Shown here: in pieces, positions 34,538 to 42,088 of the stretch
How positions within the stretch are numbered: position 1 is the stretch's first letter
Layout: every line of letters begins with the position of its first letter
The notes under the pieces: model-generated
The model's input: the letters and a program-made list of their open reading frames with translations, nothing else
Told to the model about the DNA's origin: nothing
Databases searched by the model: none
Assembly (NCBI GenBank): GCA_944389145.1
Contig: CALXLH010000014.1
Location: forward strand, 62,001 to 126,000
DNA from: an uncultured Spirochaetaceae bacterium
GTDB lineage: Bacteria; Spirochaetota; Spirochaetia; Sphaerochaetales; Sphaerochaetaceae
Length of the DNA: 64,000 bases
Direction: 5' to 3'
Position numbers and translations under genes: made by a program

Positions 34538-34806
34538 GTGGATTCTTTCCTGGCCTTTCTCGACTCCATTATCGCCGATTCGATATCTGCCTCAGTAAAA
34601 CCTTCTTCCCTTGCGTATTCCCTAGCCTTTTCAAGTACAGATAGGAGGCTCTCCTCAGAAGGAAGCTCGACAGGCTTCAGGATGATATTCTCACCGTCAG
34701 AATAAATCATAAGCCTGCTGCCTTCCTTTATGGACAATGCCTTACGATAGCTGACAGGAATCGAAATCTGCCCTTTTGATGAGACGGATACAAGCTGCAT
34801 ATTCAT
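34534..34806 (-). CDS. AbrB/MazE-type antitoxin
   Basis: A 90-residue protein with an N-terminal SpoVT/AbrB swapped-hairpin DNA-binding domain (VSSKGQISIPVSYRKALSIKEGSRL) and a C-terminal helical, acidic part that would bind the PIN toxin. It likely neutralises the toxin and represses its own promoter. GGAGGAG lies five bases before the ATG. A 6-base inverted repeat just upstream is the probable operator. Confidence 0.88.
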   Translation of the reverse strand: MNMQLVSVSSKGQISIPVSYRKALSIKEGSRLMIYSDGENIILKPVELPSEESLLSVLEKAREYAREEGFTEADIESAIMESRKARKEST

Positions 34807-34821
34807 CAGTACTCCTCCAAA

Positions 34822-34836
34822 GTAAGAATATCTTAC
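34822..34836 (-). promoter_or_regulatory. Candidate autoregulatory operator of the toxin-antitoxin pair
   Basis: GTAAGA-ATA-TCTTAC is a perfect 6-base inverted repeat with a 3-base spacer, 15 bases upstream of the antitoxin ATG. It lies in the 54-base gap shared with the divergent membrane-protein gene, so binding could affect both directions. Confidence 0.45.
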
Positions 34837-34860
34837 CTTCCTTATTCAAAGGATAATCGT

Positions 34861-35232
34861 ATGAGATGGATAAAACAATCATCCGAATGGAAAAAGATTA
34901 ACCTCAAGAATCTGGAAATAGAAAACGAGGGAATGGCAATACTCTCCAGAAGCCTGCCAAAGGCATGGGAAAGAAGCTCGTCATATCCTTTGACGCTTGA
35001 TGCCTCCTCGCTAATCAGCGATTATATTGCCATGAGTATTTTCTGGTCAGTAATAGGCGCGGCGCTCCTCTTCATGGCAGCGACGGTCGCCACGCATCTT
35101 GCGACGCTGAAGACGAATGCGAAGAGATATGAGAGGAAGAAAGCCGAAGAGCTTGAGCCTCTTGAGGATAAGTGCGGTGATGAGATCGCGGCCATCAACG
35201 CGATAAGGGAGAGGATAAGATGCTTACGCTGA
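34861..35232 (+). CDS. Small membrane protein of unknown function
   Basis: A 123-residue protein that I do not recognise. It has one clear hydrophobic segment near residues 58-80 (YIAMSIFWSVIGAALLFMAA) followed by a charged, possibly coiled-coil tail (NAKRYERKKAEELEPLEDK). AAAGGA lies seven bases before the ATG, supporting a real gene. Its end overlaps the next membrane protein gene by 13 bases, so they are coupled. It diverges from the toxin-antitoxin pair. No signal of phage or transposon origin is visible beyond that neighbourhood. Confidence 0.5.
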   Translation: MRWIKQSSEWKKINLKNLEIENEGMAILSRSLPKAWERSSSYPLTLDASSLISDYIAMSIFWSVIGAALLFMAATVATHLATLKTNAKRYERKKAEELEPLEDKCGDEIAAINAIRERIRCLR

Positions 35233-35522
35233 TCATACTTGCAGCTGGAATCATAGCCGGCATCATCCTAGGCGCCTGGCTTTCGAATATAGAGTCCAGG
35301 AGCAGGTTCGCAAGGCTTGAAGAGGATATAGCAAAGGAAAAGGAAGAGCTCGACTGCCTGCGATCGATAAAGGCAAGGCTTGAAGCGGAGCATGAGAAGC
35401 TATCTAAGGATAAGGAAGCTGGATTCTCAGACCTTACTGAAGAGGAATGGAACGTGATACGCCCATTCCTCTCACAGCCACGGCTACGCAGCACGAAGCT
35501 GTATCAGGATAGCAGGAATTGA
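35220..35522 (+). CDS. Small single-pass membrane protein with coiled coil
   Basis: A 100-residue protein. Residues ~1-21 form a glycine-containing membrane anchor (LTLIILAAGIIAGIILGAWL). Residues ~25-70 are a highly charged coiled coil (RFARLEEDIAKEKEELDCLR). The C-terminus has WNVIRPFLSQP. The architecture recalls small scaffold or RmuC-like N-terminal anchors, but no family is recognised. It overlaps the preceding gene and is followed by a GC-rich terminator, so the two genes form a complete small operon. Confidence 0.5.
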   Translation: MLTLIILAAGIIAGIILGAWLSNIESRSRFARLEEDIAKEKEELDCLRSIKARLEAEHEKLSKDKEAGFSDLTEEEWNVIRPFLSQPRLRSTKLYQDSRN

Positions 35523-35530
35523 CAGAAGCA

Positions 35531-35549
35531 AGGCCGGATCGCCCGGCCT
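35531..35549. terminator. Bidirectional terminator
   Basis: AGGCCGG and CCGGCCT form a 7-base GC stem with a 5-base loop between convergent operons: 8 bases after the small membrane protein stop and 9 bases after the LarA-like stop. GCTTTCC follows on the plus strand. Confidence 0.6.
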
Positions 35550-35558
35550 GCTTTCCTA

Positions 35559-36995
35559 TCAGTCAGCCATGCAGAGATGCACCGCAGCCCTTGTGAATGT
35601 CTCAGGGAGGGCAAGTATCGATGGATTCTCCGGAAGATACTTCTTCATCGCATCCTCAAGCGCGCTCTCGAATGTCGGCCGAGTCTTCATTCCCATACCC
35701 CTCGCATAGCCCGGATCCTGCGCTCCTACGATGTAGATCGCAGCCGTATTCATCTCTGCGATATGCGCAGAGCTTATCATCGAGAATCCGTGGAACGGAT
35801 GGAAGGCATTGGTATACCTATACTTCCTGATATACTCCTCATTCGTGGCATAGTACTCACCCAGCCTGTTCATGTCAGGGAGCGTATTCATCCTGTCATG
35901 CTGGAAGTCCGCATACATCTGCCTCGTATAAGGCCATAGCTCATCATGGAAGTAGCCATTGCAGAGAGATGAGCAGATGATGACGCACCTGTCGCTCATG
36001 ATCCTCTTATGCCTTACCACCTGCGCGCTTATCGCCTGCATCAGCATTATCGGATTGGTTCCCATGCCTTCGCCATAATGGAAGAACTGCGGCATGCCGA
36101 AGACCAGCACGTCATACTTCTTCCTGGCCCAGTGGACGTAGGTGCGCTTATCGGCATCGACCCACGAAAGGGGCATCATCTCCTTAGCGTATCCAGACCA
36201 TATCGAGATCTGACGGCTCCTGGTGTCGAGCACGGCATCACAGCAGAAGAACTTCTTACCCATCATCTTCTCCATGTGCATGCCGATCTCATTGAACTTC
36301 GTGCGCATGAGAGACTCTCCTGAGACAGGAGTGAAATCAGGCCGGTGCATTACCTCTGGCACATGATGGGAAGCTATGCTTCTCCAGTGCGTTATGCCTG
36401 TCGCACAGTGCTTGTAGCCACCGGAATAGCCTCCATATGGATTACCCTGCACATGGCCGATCAGGATAGCGACATCGGAGTCGTATACATACTTGTTCAT
36501 CAGGACCGGATCTCCCCTGTCGGTCGTTCCTAGATCCACGAGATGATCATAGTCCTCGCTGTCATGGTTTATGATCTGATGCGTAGGATAGAACTGCGAG
36601 AACAGCTCATCGCCAAGGACGTTCCTGATCTCCTCCACGGTATTCTTCCTATGAAGCCCGTTAGAGCAGATGAGAAGTATATCCTTCTTCTCCACCCCGG
36701 CCTTGTAAAGCTCCTCAAGGATAAGGCGGATAGAGATCTTGCGATGGCTTGTCGCCTGCTCGCCGCCCTTGACCCTGTCAGGGAAGACGATGGTAACCTT
36801 GCTGCCCTTATGCGCCAGCTGGTCAAGCCTCTCCATGCCTATGGGATTGCGTATGGACCTCAGCGTCTCCTCCTCCAGCCTATCCTCAGGGATATATGGA
36901 GGATCAGGAACGGTCTCTCCCGGAATGAATATATCGGTCGTGTCCGGAAGGACCGCGCTCATCTTTCCCTGCCCATATTCGAATTCAAGCTTCAT
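35559..36995 (-). CDS. LarA-family nickel-pincer racemase/epimerase (lactate racemase domain, DUF2088)
   Basis: A 478-residue LarA homologue. In LarA a lysine and histidines hold a nickel-pincer nucleotide cofactor that catalyses hydride transfer at hydroxy acids. Matching positions here: GLHRKN (His115), IGHV (His181), SGGYKH (Lys195) and SHHVP (His210/211). It is longer than lactate racemase (~425). The family includes epimerases for many 2-hydroxy acids and sugar acids. As last gene of a sugar-phosphate operon it probably acts on a carbohydrate acid, not lactate. Cofactor genes larB, larC and larE are not in the window. AAAAGGAGG precedes the ATG. Confidence 0.85.
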   Translation of the reverse strand: MKLEFEYGQGKMSAVLPDTTDIFIPGETVPDPPYIPEDRLEEETLRSIRNPIGMERLDQLAHKGSKVTIVFPDRVKGGEQATSHRKISIRLILEELYKAGVEKKDILLICSNGLHRKNTVEEIRNVLGDELFSQFYPTHQIINHDSEDYDHLVDLGTTDRGDPVLMNKYVYDSDVAILIGHVQGNPYGGYSGGYKHCATGITHWRSIASHHVPEVMHRPDFTPVSGESLMRTKFNEIGMHMEKMMGKKFFCCDAVLDTRSRQISIWSGYAKEMMPLSWVDADKRTYVHWARKKYDVLVFGMPQFFHYGEGMGTNPIMLMQAISAQVVRHKRIMSDRCVIICSSLCNGYFHDELWPYTRQMYADFQHDRMNTLPDMNRLGEYYATNEEYIRKYRYTNAFHPFHGFSMISSAHIAEMNTAAIYIVGAQDPGYARGMGMKTRPTFESALEDAMKKYLPENPSILALPETFTRAAVHLCMAD

Positions 36996-37837
36996 GCCTT
37001 GCCTCCTTTTCCGTTCATATAAAGCTCGACTATCCTCAGATACTCCTCTGGATAGAACCCGATCTCGCCAGTGAACCTCGTAAGCGCGATCAGGCCGCCA
37101 TCGATCTCATCTATCGAGGAGAGCATTGCCGCGTTCTCCTCCTTCAGCCCGCCGCCGTAGACCACGGGGACATCGCCGAGCGTAGCCTTTATCAGCCTCG
37201 CGACCTTCTCGATATACTCCTTGCCAGCAGGGGTCTTTCCAGGCCCGATCGACCAGACAGGCTCATAGCCGATGACCACCTTAGACAGATCCGCATCCCT
37301 GAGGCCTATCTCAAGCTGCTCGCGGATGACGCTATCCCATTCTTCAAGCTCGGTGTCCTTCTCACCTACGCAATACAGTATGGCAAGGCCTCTCTTCTGG
37401 GCAGCGATGACCTCCTTATTGAGTATCTCGCTGACCTTCGTCCGATCCATGCAGCCTCCGATGGCAAGAAGCTCATTCTTGTCGTTGCGCTCCTCGCAGT
37501 GGCCAATGATCGTGTGAGTGCAGCCTATGGCAGCCATCGCCGCGGCAGGACGATTGGTCGTGAATGCTCCGAAATTGCCGCCCGGGGCGACATCTGCCCT
37601 ATATACGCCCTGGCATCCTATCGAGAGAATGGAGGGGTCAGCGTTCTCGATCGCGCTCGGCAGGAGAGACTCTGGATAGAAATGCACGAATTCGGCCTTA
37701 CCCTCATACGCCTTCAGCGCAGGACACACAGCCTTCACGATCGTGCTGGAATAGTCCCTGGCATCGGAGATCCTGTTCACGCCTCCAAGCGAGGCAGGAA
37801 CATCGAAACGCTTGAAGTTCACATATATATGCTGCAT
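36992..37837 (-). CDS. Triosephosphate isomerase family, divergent
   Basis: A 281-residue TIM-barrel isomerase with catalytic residues kept but surroundings changed. The lysine is in VNFKR (Lys9; usually GNWKM), the histidine in IIGHCEER (His113; usually GHSERR), and the glutamate in YEPVWSIGPGKTP (Glu192). The phosphate loop reads YGGGLKEEN instead of YGGSV. It is ~30 residues longer than usual. Such operon-borne paralogues can isomerise other short sugar phosphates, for example erythrulose phosphate, so triose phosphate is not certain. The start overlaps the aldolase stop (TGATG), with AAGGAGG upstream. Confidence 0.82.
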   Translation of the reverse strand: MQHIYVNFKRFDVPASLGGVNRISDARDYSSTIVKAVCPALKAYEGKAEFVHFYPESLLPSAIENADPSILSIGCQGVYRADVAPGGNFGAFTTNRPAAAMAAIGCTHTIIGHCEERNDKNELLAIGGCMDRTKVSEILNKEVIAAQKRGLAILYCVGEKDTELEEWDSVIREQLEIGLRDADLSKVVIGYEPVWSIGPGKTPAGKEYIEKVARLIKATLGDVPVVYGGGLKEENAAMLSSIDEIDGGLIALTRFTGEIGFYPEEYLRIVELYMNGKGGKA

Positions 37838-38991
37838 CAGATACCCTCCTTACGATAGATCTCAGCCATCTCGTCCAGTGTCTTCAGCTCAACCTTCGGG
37901 GCCTTGCCGACCTGACCGAAATCAACAGCAAGCTTACCCACTACTTCCTTCACGCCGGCCTCGATGAGACCAGTGATCTTCCCAACAGCCTCGTTCGGGA
38001 TATCCCCATACATGACGGTATCCATGATAGGCGGCAGGTAGAAGCGCGGATCGAATGCCTGCGGATTGGACTCCATCAGCTTCCAGATAGCGTTGATCCG
38101 GTCATCATTCCTGGCCTCAGGGCTGCCGACGAAATACTCCCGGATGTTCCTCGTCACCGCCAGGCGGATATCCGTATCGACATTGATCTTGCCGATGCCG
38201 CAGTGAGATACCTCTATGAGCTGCTCGAGCGGTATGCCGTTCGCTCCCCTTATATCTCCTCCGAGGGCATTTATCTCCTCGACGATATACTGCGGTACGG
38301 TCGAAGATCCATGGGAGACAAGCGTTCCCCTTATGCCTTCATGGAGCATGCATTCCTTGACAGCTATCGCGATCTCCTTGCGTACGGCAGGATGAGCACC
38401 CTTGTTCGCGCCGTGCATAGTGCCATAGCTGATGGCAAGCGCATCGACCTTGGTCGCCTTGAAGAAGCGGATGGCATCGAGCGGATTGGTATAGGTCGAG
38501 CCGGCAGCGAACACATGGTCCTCAACACCGGCCAGGACTCCCAGCTCTCCCTCGACGCTCACCCCGCGCTCATGGGCATACTTCACGACTTCCCTCGTCA
38601 GCTCTATATTCTCCTCGATAGGCAGCGATGAGCCATCGATCATCACAGAGGTATAACCACCATCTATGGCAGCCTTCACGCTTGCGAAATCGCGGCCATG
38701 GTCGAGATGGAGCGCTACAGGAATCGGGGAATCGACCGCGAAGCGCCTTACGGCATCAGCGATGTTCCTTGCCCCCTTTATCTTGTCTTCAACGGTAGCG
38801 TTCATGAAATCGGTGCGTCCACCCATGAAGCCGTTTGCCAGATCCGCGCCTTGCAGTATCGCGGGAGAGCGGAACATCTCATGGACCTCTATGACAGCCT
38901 TTGCCTGACAGACGGCATTGACATTGAATGCTCCCTGAGCATAGTCATATCTTTCCGTAGCATCCAGTATGGGACGAAGCGGTATAAGCAT
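37837..38991 (-). CDS. Class II (zinc) ketose-bisphosphate aldolase
   Basis: Cleaves a ketose bisphosphate into dihydroxyacetone phosphate and an aldehyde. Zinc and catalytic residues are present: ALHLDHG (His98), VMIDGSSLP (Asp119), VEGELGV (Glu149), YGTMHGANKG (His193) and VSHGSS (His227). At 384 residues it is longer than tagatose or fructose enzymes of 280-360. Whether fructose, tagatose or another bisphosphate is used is not clear. AAGGAGG is upstream of the ATG. It lies one base after the NagB-like gene, in the LacI-led operon. Confidence 0.87.
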   Translation of the reverse strand: MLIPLRPILDATERYDYAQGAFNVNAVCQAKAVIEVHEMFRSPAILQGADLANGFMGGRTDFMNATVEDKIKGARNIADAVRRFAVDSPIPVALHLDHGRDFASVKAAIDGGYTSVMIDGSSLPIEENIELTREVVKYAHERGVSVEGELGVLAGVEDHVFAAGSTYTNPLDAIRFFKATKVDALAISYGTMHGANKGAHPAVRKEIAIAVKECMLHEGIRGTLVSHGSSTVPQYIVEEINALGGDIRGANGIPLEQLIEVSHCGIGKINVDTDIRLAVTRNIREYFVGSPEARNDDRINAIWKLMESNPQAFDPRFYLPPIMDTVMYGDIPNEAVGKITGLIEAGVKEVVGKLAVDFGQVGKAPKVELKTLDEMAEIYRKEGI

Positions 38992-38992
38992 C

Positions 38993-39811
38993 TTATTCCT
39001 CCTTGAAGGCAGCCGCTGAGGCTATATCGTTCGAGATGATCATCGCATCAGGATGGCTCTGCAGCAGCGTAACGGGGAAATGCCCGGATGGCTCGGAGAA
39101 AAGCGCCTGACGCAGCACGGCCCTATGCCACGGGCGGAACACGCCGAGGCGGATCTTCCTGGCAGAGAGTATCTCCTTGATGCCGATCGTCACGGCATAG
39201 CGAGGCATCGCGTCTATCGCTCCGCCGAGGTCTCCTATCGCGTTGGCCGTCCTCGTCTCGCGGCTCATCTCTATCACCCTTGTCTCCCTGGTTGCGAACT
39301 CCTCTGCGCTTACCTCTTCAGCCTCATTGAAGGCAAGATGCCCGTTTATGCCGATTCCACCGAACGCAGCATCGACCTTGCCCAGCTTCTCTATGATCCG
39401 CCCGATCCTCCCTGGATCATCCGGATCAGGGAAGATCCTGTTCTCAGGAAGTACATTGAGGCTGTCAGGGATCTGCGAATAGACAGAGCGCTCCATGAAG
39501 CCACGGAACGAGAGGATGTGATCCTTATCGATCCACTTCCGATCATCGGTAAGGTATTCATCCATGTTTATGAACGTGCAGCCACGAAGCGAGAGCCCCC
39601 GTTCCTTCACGAGGCGCACGAATATCGGATACTGCCCAACCGGGCCTACCGGAACGATCAATACCGTCTCCTCGCCCTTGGCATTGTTCTCCTCGATGAT
39701 ACTGACCATCTCAAGCGCGAGTTCATAGAAGACCTCTCCGCTGTCCCCAAGCAGCTTCACAGGGATCCTGCCTTCAAGGAGTTCCCGTCTCTCTGCAGAA
39801 TAGTAGCTCAT
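38993..39811 (-). CDS. Glucosamine-6-phosphate deaminase-like sugar isomerase, altered active site
   Basis: A 272-residue NagB-fold protein. NMDEY at 83-87 keeps the general-base aspartate (Asp84). The second catalytic motif reads GGIGINGHLAFNE (152-163): the usual aspartate of NDGH is Asn156, while His158 and Glu163 remain. The phosphate-binding lysine region (usual GxxKA) is FRPWHRA. These changes suggest it does not deaminate glucosamine 6-phosphate in the normal way and may be an isomerase or lactonase for another sugar phosphate. AAAGGAGGAG lies upstream, and its ATG overlaps the phosphofructokinase-like stop. Confidence 0.8.
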   Translation of the reverse strand: MSYYSAERRELLEGRIPVKLLGDSGEVFYELALEMVSIIEENNAKGEETVLIVPVGPVGQYPIFVRLVKERGLSLRGCTFINMDEYLTDDRKWIDKDHILSFRGFMERSVYSQIPDSLNVLPENRIFPDPDDPGRIGRIIEKLGKVDAAFGGIGINGHLAFNEAEEVSAEEFATRETRVIEMSRETRTANAIGDLGGAIDAMPRYAVTIGIKEILSARKIRLGVFRPWHRAVLRQALFSEPSGHFPVTLLQSHPDAMIISNDIASAAAFKEE

Positions 39812-40980
39812 AATCTCTCCTCCTTTCCCTTGAATGAGATGAAACGCGGCCCTATATCCCCGATAAGAGGGGATGCATAGCCTATGAATGAATCGCTTAC
39901 GTCGAAGCTTCCTGCGTCGTAATATCCTTGCGGAAGCGTCCTTGCCTCCAGTATCTCATCAGAGATATCCTCCACGGAAACCTCTGTCCTGTACGGATCA
40001 TCAGAGATACGGCGTATGATGCTCATCGAGGCGGTACGGCCTGCAAGCGCGGCCCTGACAGAGGCCCTTCCGCATTCCACGGCCTCGGCCCTGTCGACAT
40101 CGCTCTGCCATGCGATCGAGGCACGGCCAAGGATTCCAGGCTTCTCCGAACGGGCCTTGTATCCAAGCCTCCTTACGATAAGGGATGCCAGATGAGAGGA
40201 GACATCTCCGAAATAGACGCTCCGGTCCGTCTGGAAGATGGGCTCCACGATCGGCTTTCCATCCCTACCACGGAGCCCTTCGCTCGCGACTATCACGATG
40301 CCGCCCTTTGCCTTGCGAAGCTCATCGACACGCTCTATGAAGCAATCCTCATCGAACGGAACCTCAGGAGGGAGGATCATATCGGGACCGGCAGAGCCAT
40401 AGAGCCTGGAGAGGGCTGAGGCTGCAGTGATCCATCCTGCATCGCGTCCGAAGGCCTCTATGACCACGGCATGGATGGGAAGTCCCTCCACATCTGCCAC
40501 GGCCTCGCGAACCGATGCGGCGATATACCTTGCGGCAGAACCGAAGCCAGGACTGTGATCGGTGACGGAAAGATCATTATCCATCGTCTTCGGAGTGCCT
40601 ACTACCGTTATGCCGGCAGTATCGCAGGCGAATGCTAGGCGGCGGCACGTATCCATCGTGCCATTGCCTCCGGTCATCACGCAGTATGCGGCATCAAGCT
40701 GGGATAACGCGTTGCGCAGCCTGAGGTAATCCTCGCTCTCAAGATGGTCGCGCCCTGTGCCAATGGCCGAGCCTGGGGTATGTTCCAGGGCATCGATCTC
40801 CTCGCAAGAGAGCCTTCCCAGATCGACCACCTCCTGCCGGAGGAGTCCAGCAACGCCGAATCTGGCTCCGTAGATACGGCCGGAGAAGCCCTGGTCACGC
40901 AATTCCCGCAGCGATCCTGCAAGGGATGCATTTATGACGGCAGTCGGTCCGCCCCCATGGATGAATACGATATTCCTCAA
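39808..40980 (-). CDS. 6-phosphofructokinase family (PPi- or ATP-dependent)
   Basis: A 390-residue PFK. Motifs: GGGPTAVINAS at the N-terminus, TGGNGTMD (103-110) at the site where ATP-PFKs have GGDGS and PPi-PFKs often GGDDT, and PKTMDND (130-136) with the catalytic aspartates. The group II-like length and spacing favour a pyrophosphate-linked or atypical enzyme; the phosphate donor cannot be settled by eye. The start is TTG, overlapping the LacI-family stop (TTGA) with GGAGG seven bases upstream. It likely makes the bisphosphate used by the aldolase in the same operon. Confidence 0.87.
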   Translation of the reverse strand: MRNIVFIHGGGPTAVINASLAGSLRELRDQGFSGRIYGARFGVAGLLRQEVVDLGRLSCEEIDALEHTPGSAIGTGRDHLESEDYLRLRNALSQLDAAYCVMTGGNGTMDTCRRLAFACDTAGITVVGTPKTMDNDLSVTDHSPGFGSAARYIAASVREAVADVEGLPIHAVVIEAFGRDAGWITAASALSRLYGSAGPDMILPPEVPFDEDCFIERVDELRKAKGGIVIVASEGLRGRDGKPIVEPIFQTDRSVYFGDVSSHLASLIVRRLGYKARSEKPGILGRASIAWQSDVDRAEAVECGRASVRAALAGRTASMSIIRRISDDPYRTEVSVEDISDEILEARTLPQGYYDAGSFDVSDSFIGYASPLIGDIGPRFISFKGKEERL

Positions 40981-41990
40981 TTCCTAACCTCCGTGGATTC
41001 TCTTTCAATGAGTCGATATGGAATGCTTATGCGTATCGGACAGTCACGAGGATTCAGGCATCTGTCCACGATGATCTTGGCTGCGAAGCGTCCAAGCTCA
41101 CCTGTCTCAACGGCGAATGTAGTGAGCGATGGCTCAAGGAATGCAGAAGCCTCCGAGTTATCGAAGCCCGTGATCATCACATCCCCGGGAACGCTCAGTC
41201 CCCTCTCCTTCAATGCCCTCAAAGCGCCTATCGCGGCATTGTCATTGGCAGACACCACTGCATCAGGAATAGACCTATCAAGGAGCCTCAGCATACCTTC
41301 ATAGCCATCCTGTGAGGAAAGGTGGACACTTTCATACAAGGCAGACGCACGATCGAGGCCGATGCTGTCCAACCCTTCCAGGAAGCCAAGGAACCTGTGC
41401 TCATTGAGGATTGCCCCGCTTCTGTCCGCAGGACCGATATAGGCGATCCTCCGACGTCCTTTCCGCCATAGATAGCGTACTGCGTCGGCCATGCCCGCCT
41501 TCGCATCGGATATGACCTCATCCATATCCCCGATGCTGTTGAGGCCGGCATATATCTGCAGAGGGGCCATCGCCCGTATCAGCGATATGACCTCATCAGA
41601 ACCACGCCCCAGTATGATGGCCGCATCAGCGCCCTCCAAGGCTGCCGGGAATGACGTATCCGAGGAAGAGATCACCGCATGCGAGATATTATACTCACCG
41701 GAAAGCCTGGCTATCTCCTTCTCGATGCCAGAGAGTATGCCCTGGAAGAATTCCATCACGATGCTCTCATGGTCAGAGAGGAAGACGGTACGGAGATTGA
41801 TCAGCGGACGCGCTGTCCTTATGCGCCTGGTGCGGCTCTCTATGTATCCCAGCTCCTGCGCGGTCTGTAGCACGCGGCTGGCAGTCTCCTCACTTGGCTT
41901 GCGAGACATATCGCCAGAGAGTATCCGTGAGACCGTAGATACCGATACGCCACATCTCTCAGCGATTTCCTTAAGCGTTACTCCAGCCAT
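40977..41990 (-). CDS. LacI-family transcriptional regulator, first gene of the sugar operon
   Basis: A 337-residue repressor. The N-terminal helix-turn-helix and hinge read TLKEIAERCGVSVSTVSRIL and continue with the family's GYIES-type hinge. The periplasmic-binding-protein-like effector domain follows (VVSANDNAAIGALRALKERG, VPGDVMITGFDN). It is cotranscribed with the five enzyme genes below it and so autoregulated. GGAG is four bases before the ATG and lies inside one of two matching operators. The inducer should be a sugar or sugar phosphate of this pathway. Confidence 0.93.
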   Translation of the reverse strand: MAGVTLKEIAERCGVSVSTVSRILSGDMSRKPSEETASRVLQTAQELGYIESRTRRIRTARPLINLRTVFLSDHESIVMEFFQGILSGIEKEIARLSGEYNISHAVISSSDTSFPAALEGADAAIILGRGSDEVISLIRAMAPLQIYAGLNSIGDMDEVISDAKAGMADAVRYLWRKGRRRIAYIGPADRSGAILNEHRFLGFLEGLDSIGLDRASALYESVHLSSQDGYEGMLRLLDRSIPDAVVSANDNAAIGALRALKERGLSVPGDVMITGFDNSEASAFLEPSLTTFAVETGELGRFAAKIIVDRCLNPRDCPIRISIPYRLIERESTEVRN

Positions 41991-41995
41991 TGCTC

Positions 41996-42009
41996 TCCAA
42001 CTTTTTGGA
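41996..42009 (-). promoter_or_regulatory. LacI-family operator O1
   Basis: TCCAA-CTTT-TTGGA, a 5-base inverted repeat with a 4-base spacer, 6 bases upstream of the regulator ATG and covering its ribosome site. Same sequence and spacing as O2, 78 bases away centre to centre. Confidence 0.65.
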
Positions 42010-42035
42010 TAAGATTATTTCCTTATATAATTGGT

Positions 42036-42063
42036 ATATTATCACTGTCTGTCGATTTTGCAA
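42036..42063 (-). promoter_or_regulatory. Promoter of the LacI-led sugar operon
   Basis: On the complement: TTGCAA (42058-42063), a 16-base spacer and TAATAT (42036-42041). Both hexamers are close to the sigma-70 consensus. The pair is bracketed by the two operators. Confidence 0.7.
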
Positions 42064-42072
42064 GGAAAATCT

Positions 42073-42088
42073 ATCCAAAAAATTGGAT
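42073..42088 (-). promoter_or_regulatory. LacI-family operator O2
   Basis: ATCCAA-AAAA-TTGGAT, a perfect 6-base inverted repeat with the same 4-base spacer as O1, 9 bases upstream of the -35 and touching the stop codon of the MATE gene. Two copies around one promoter suggest repression by looping. Confidence 0.65.
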
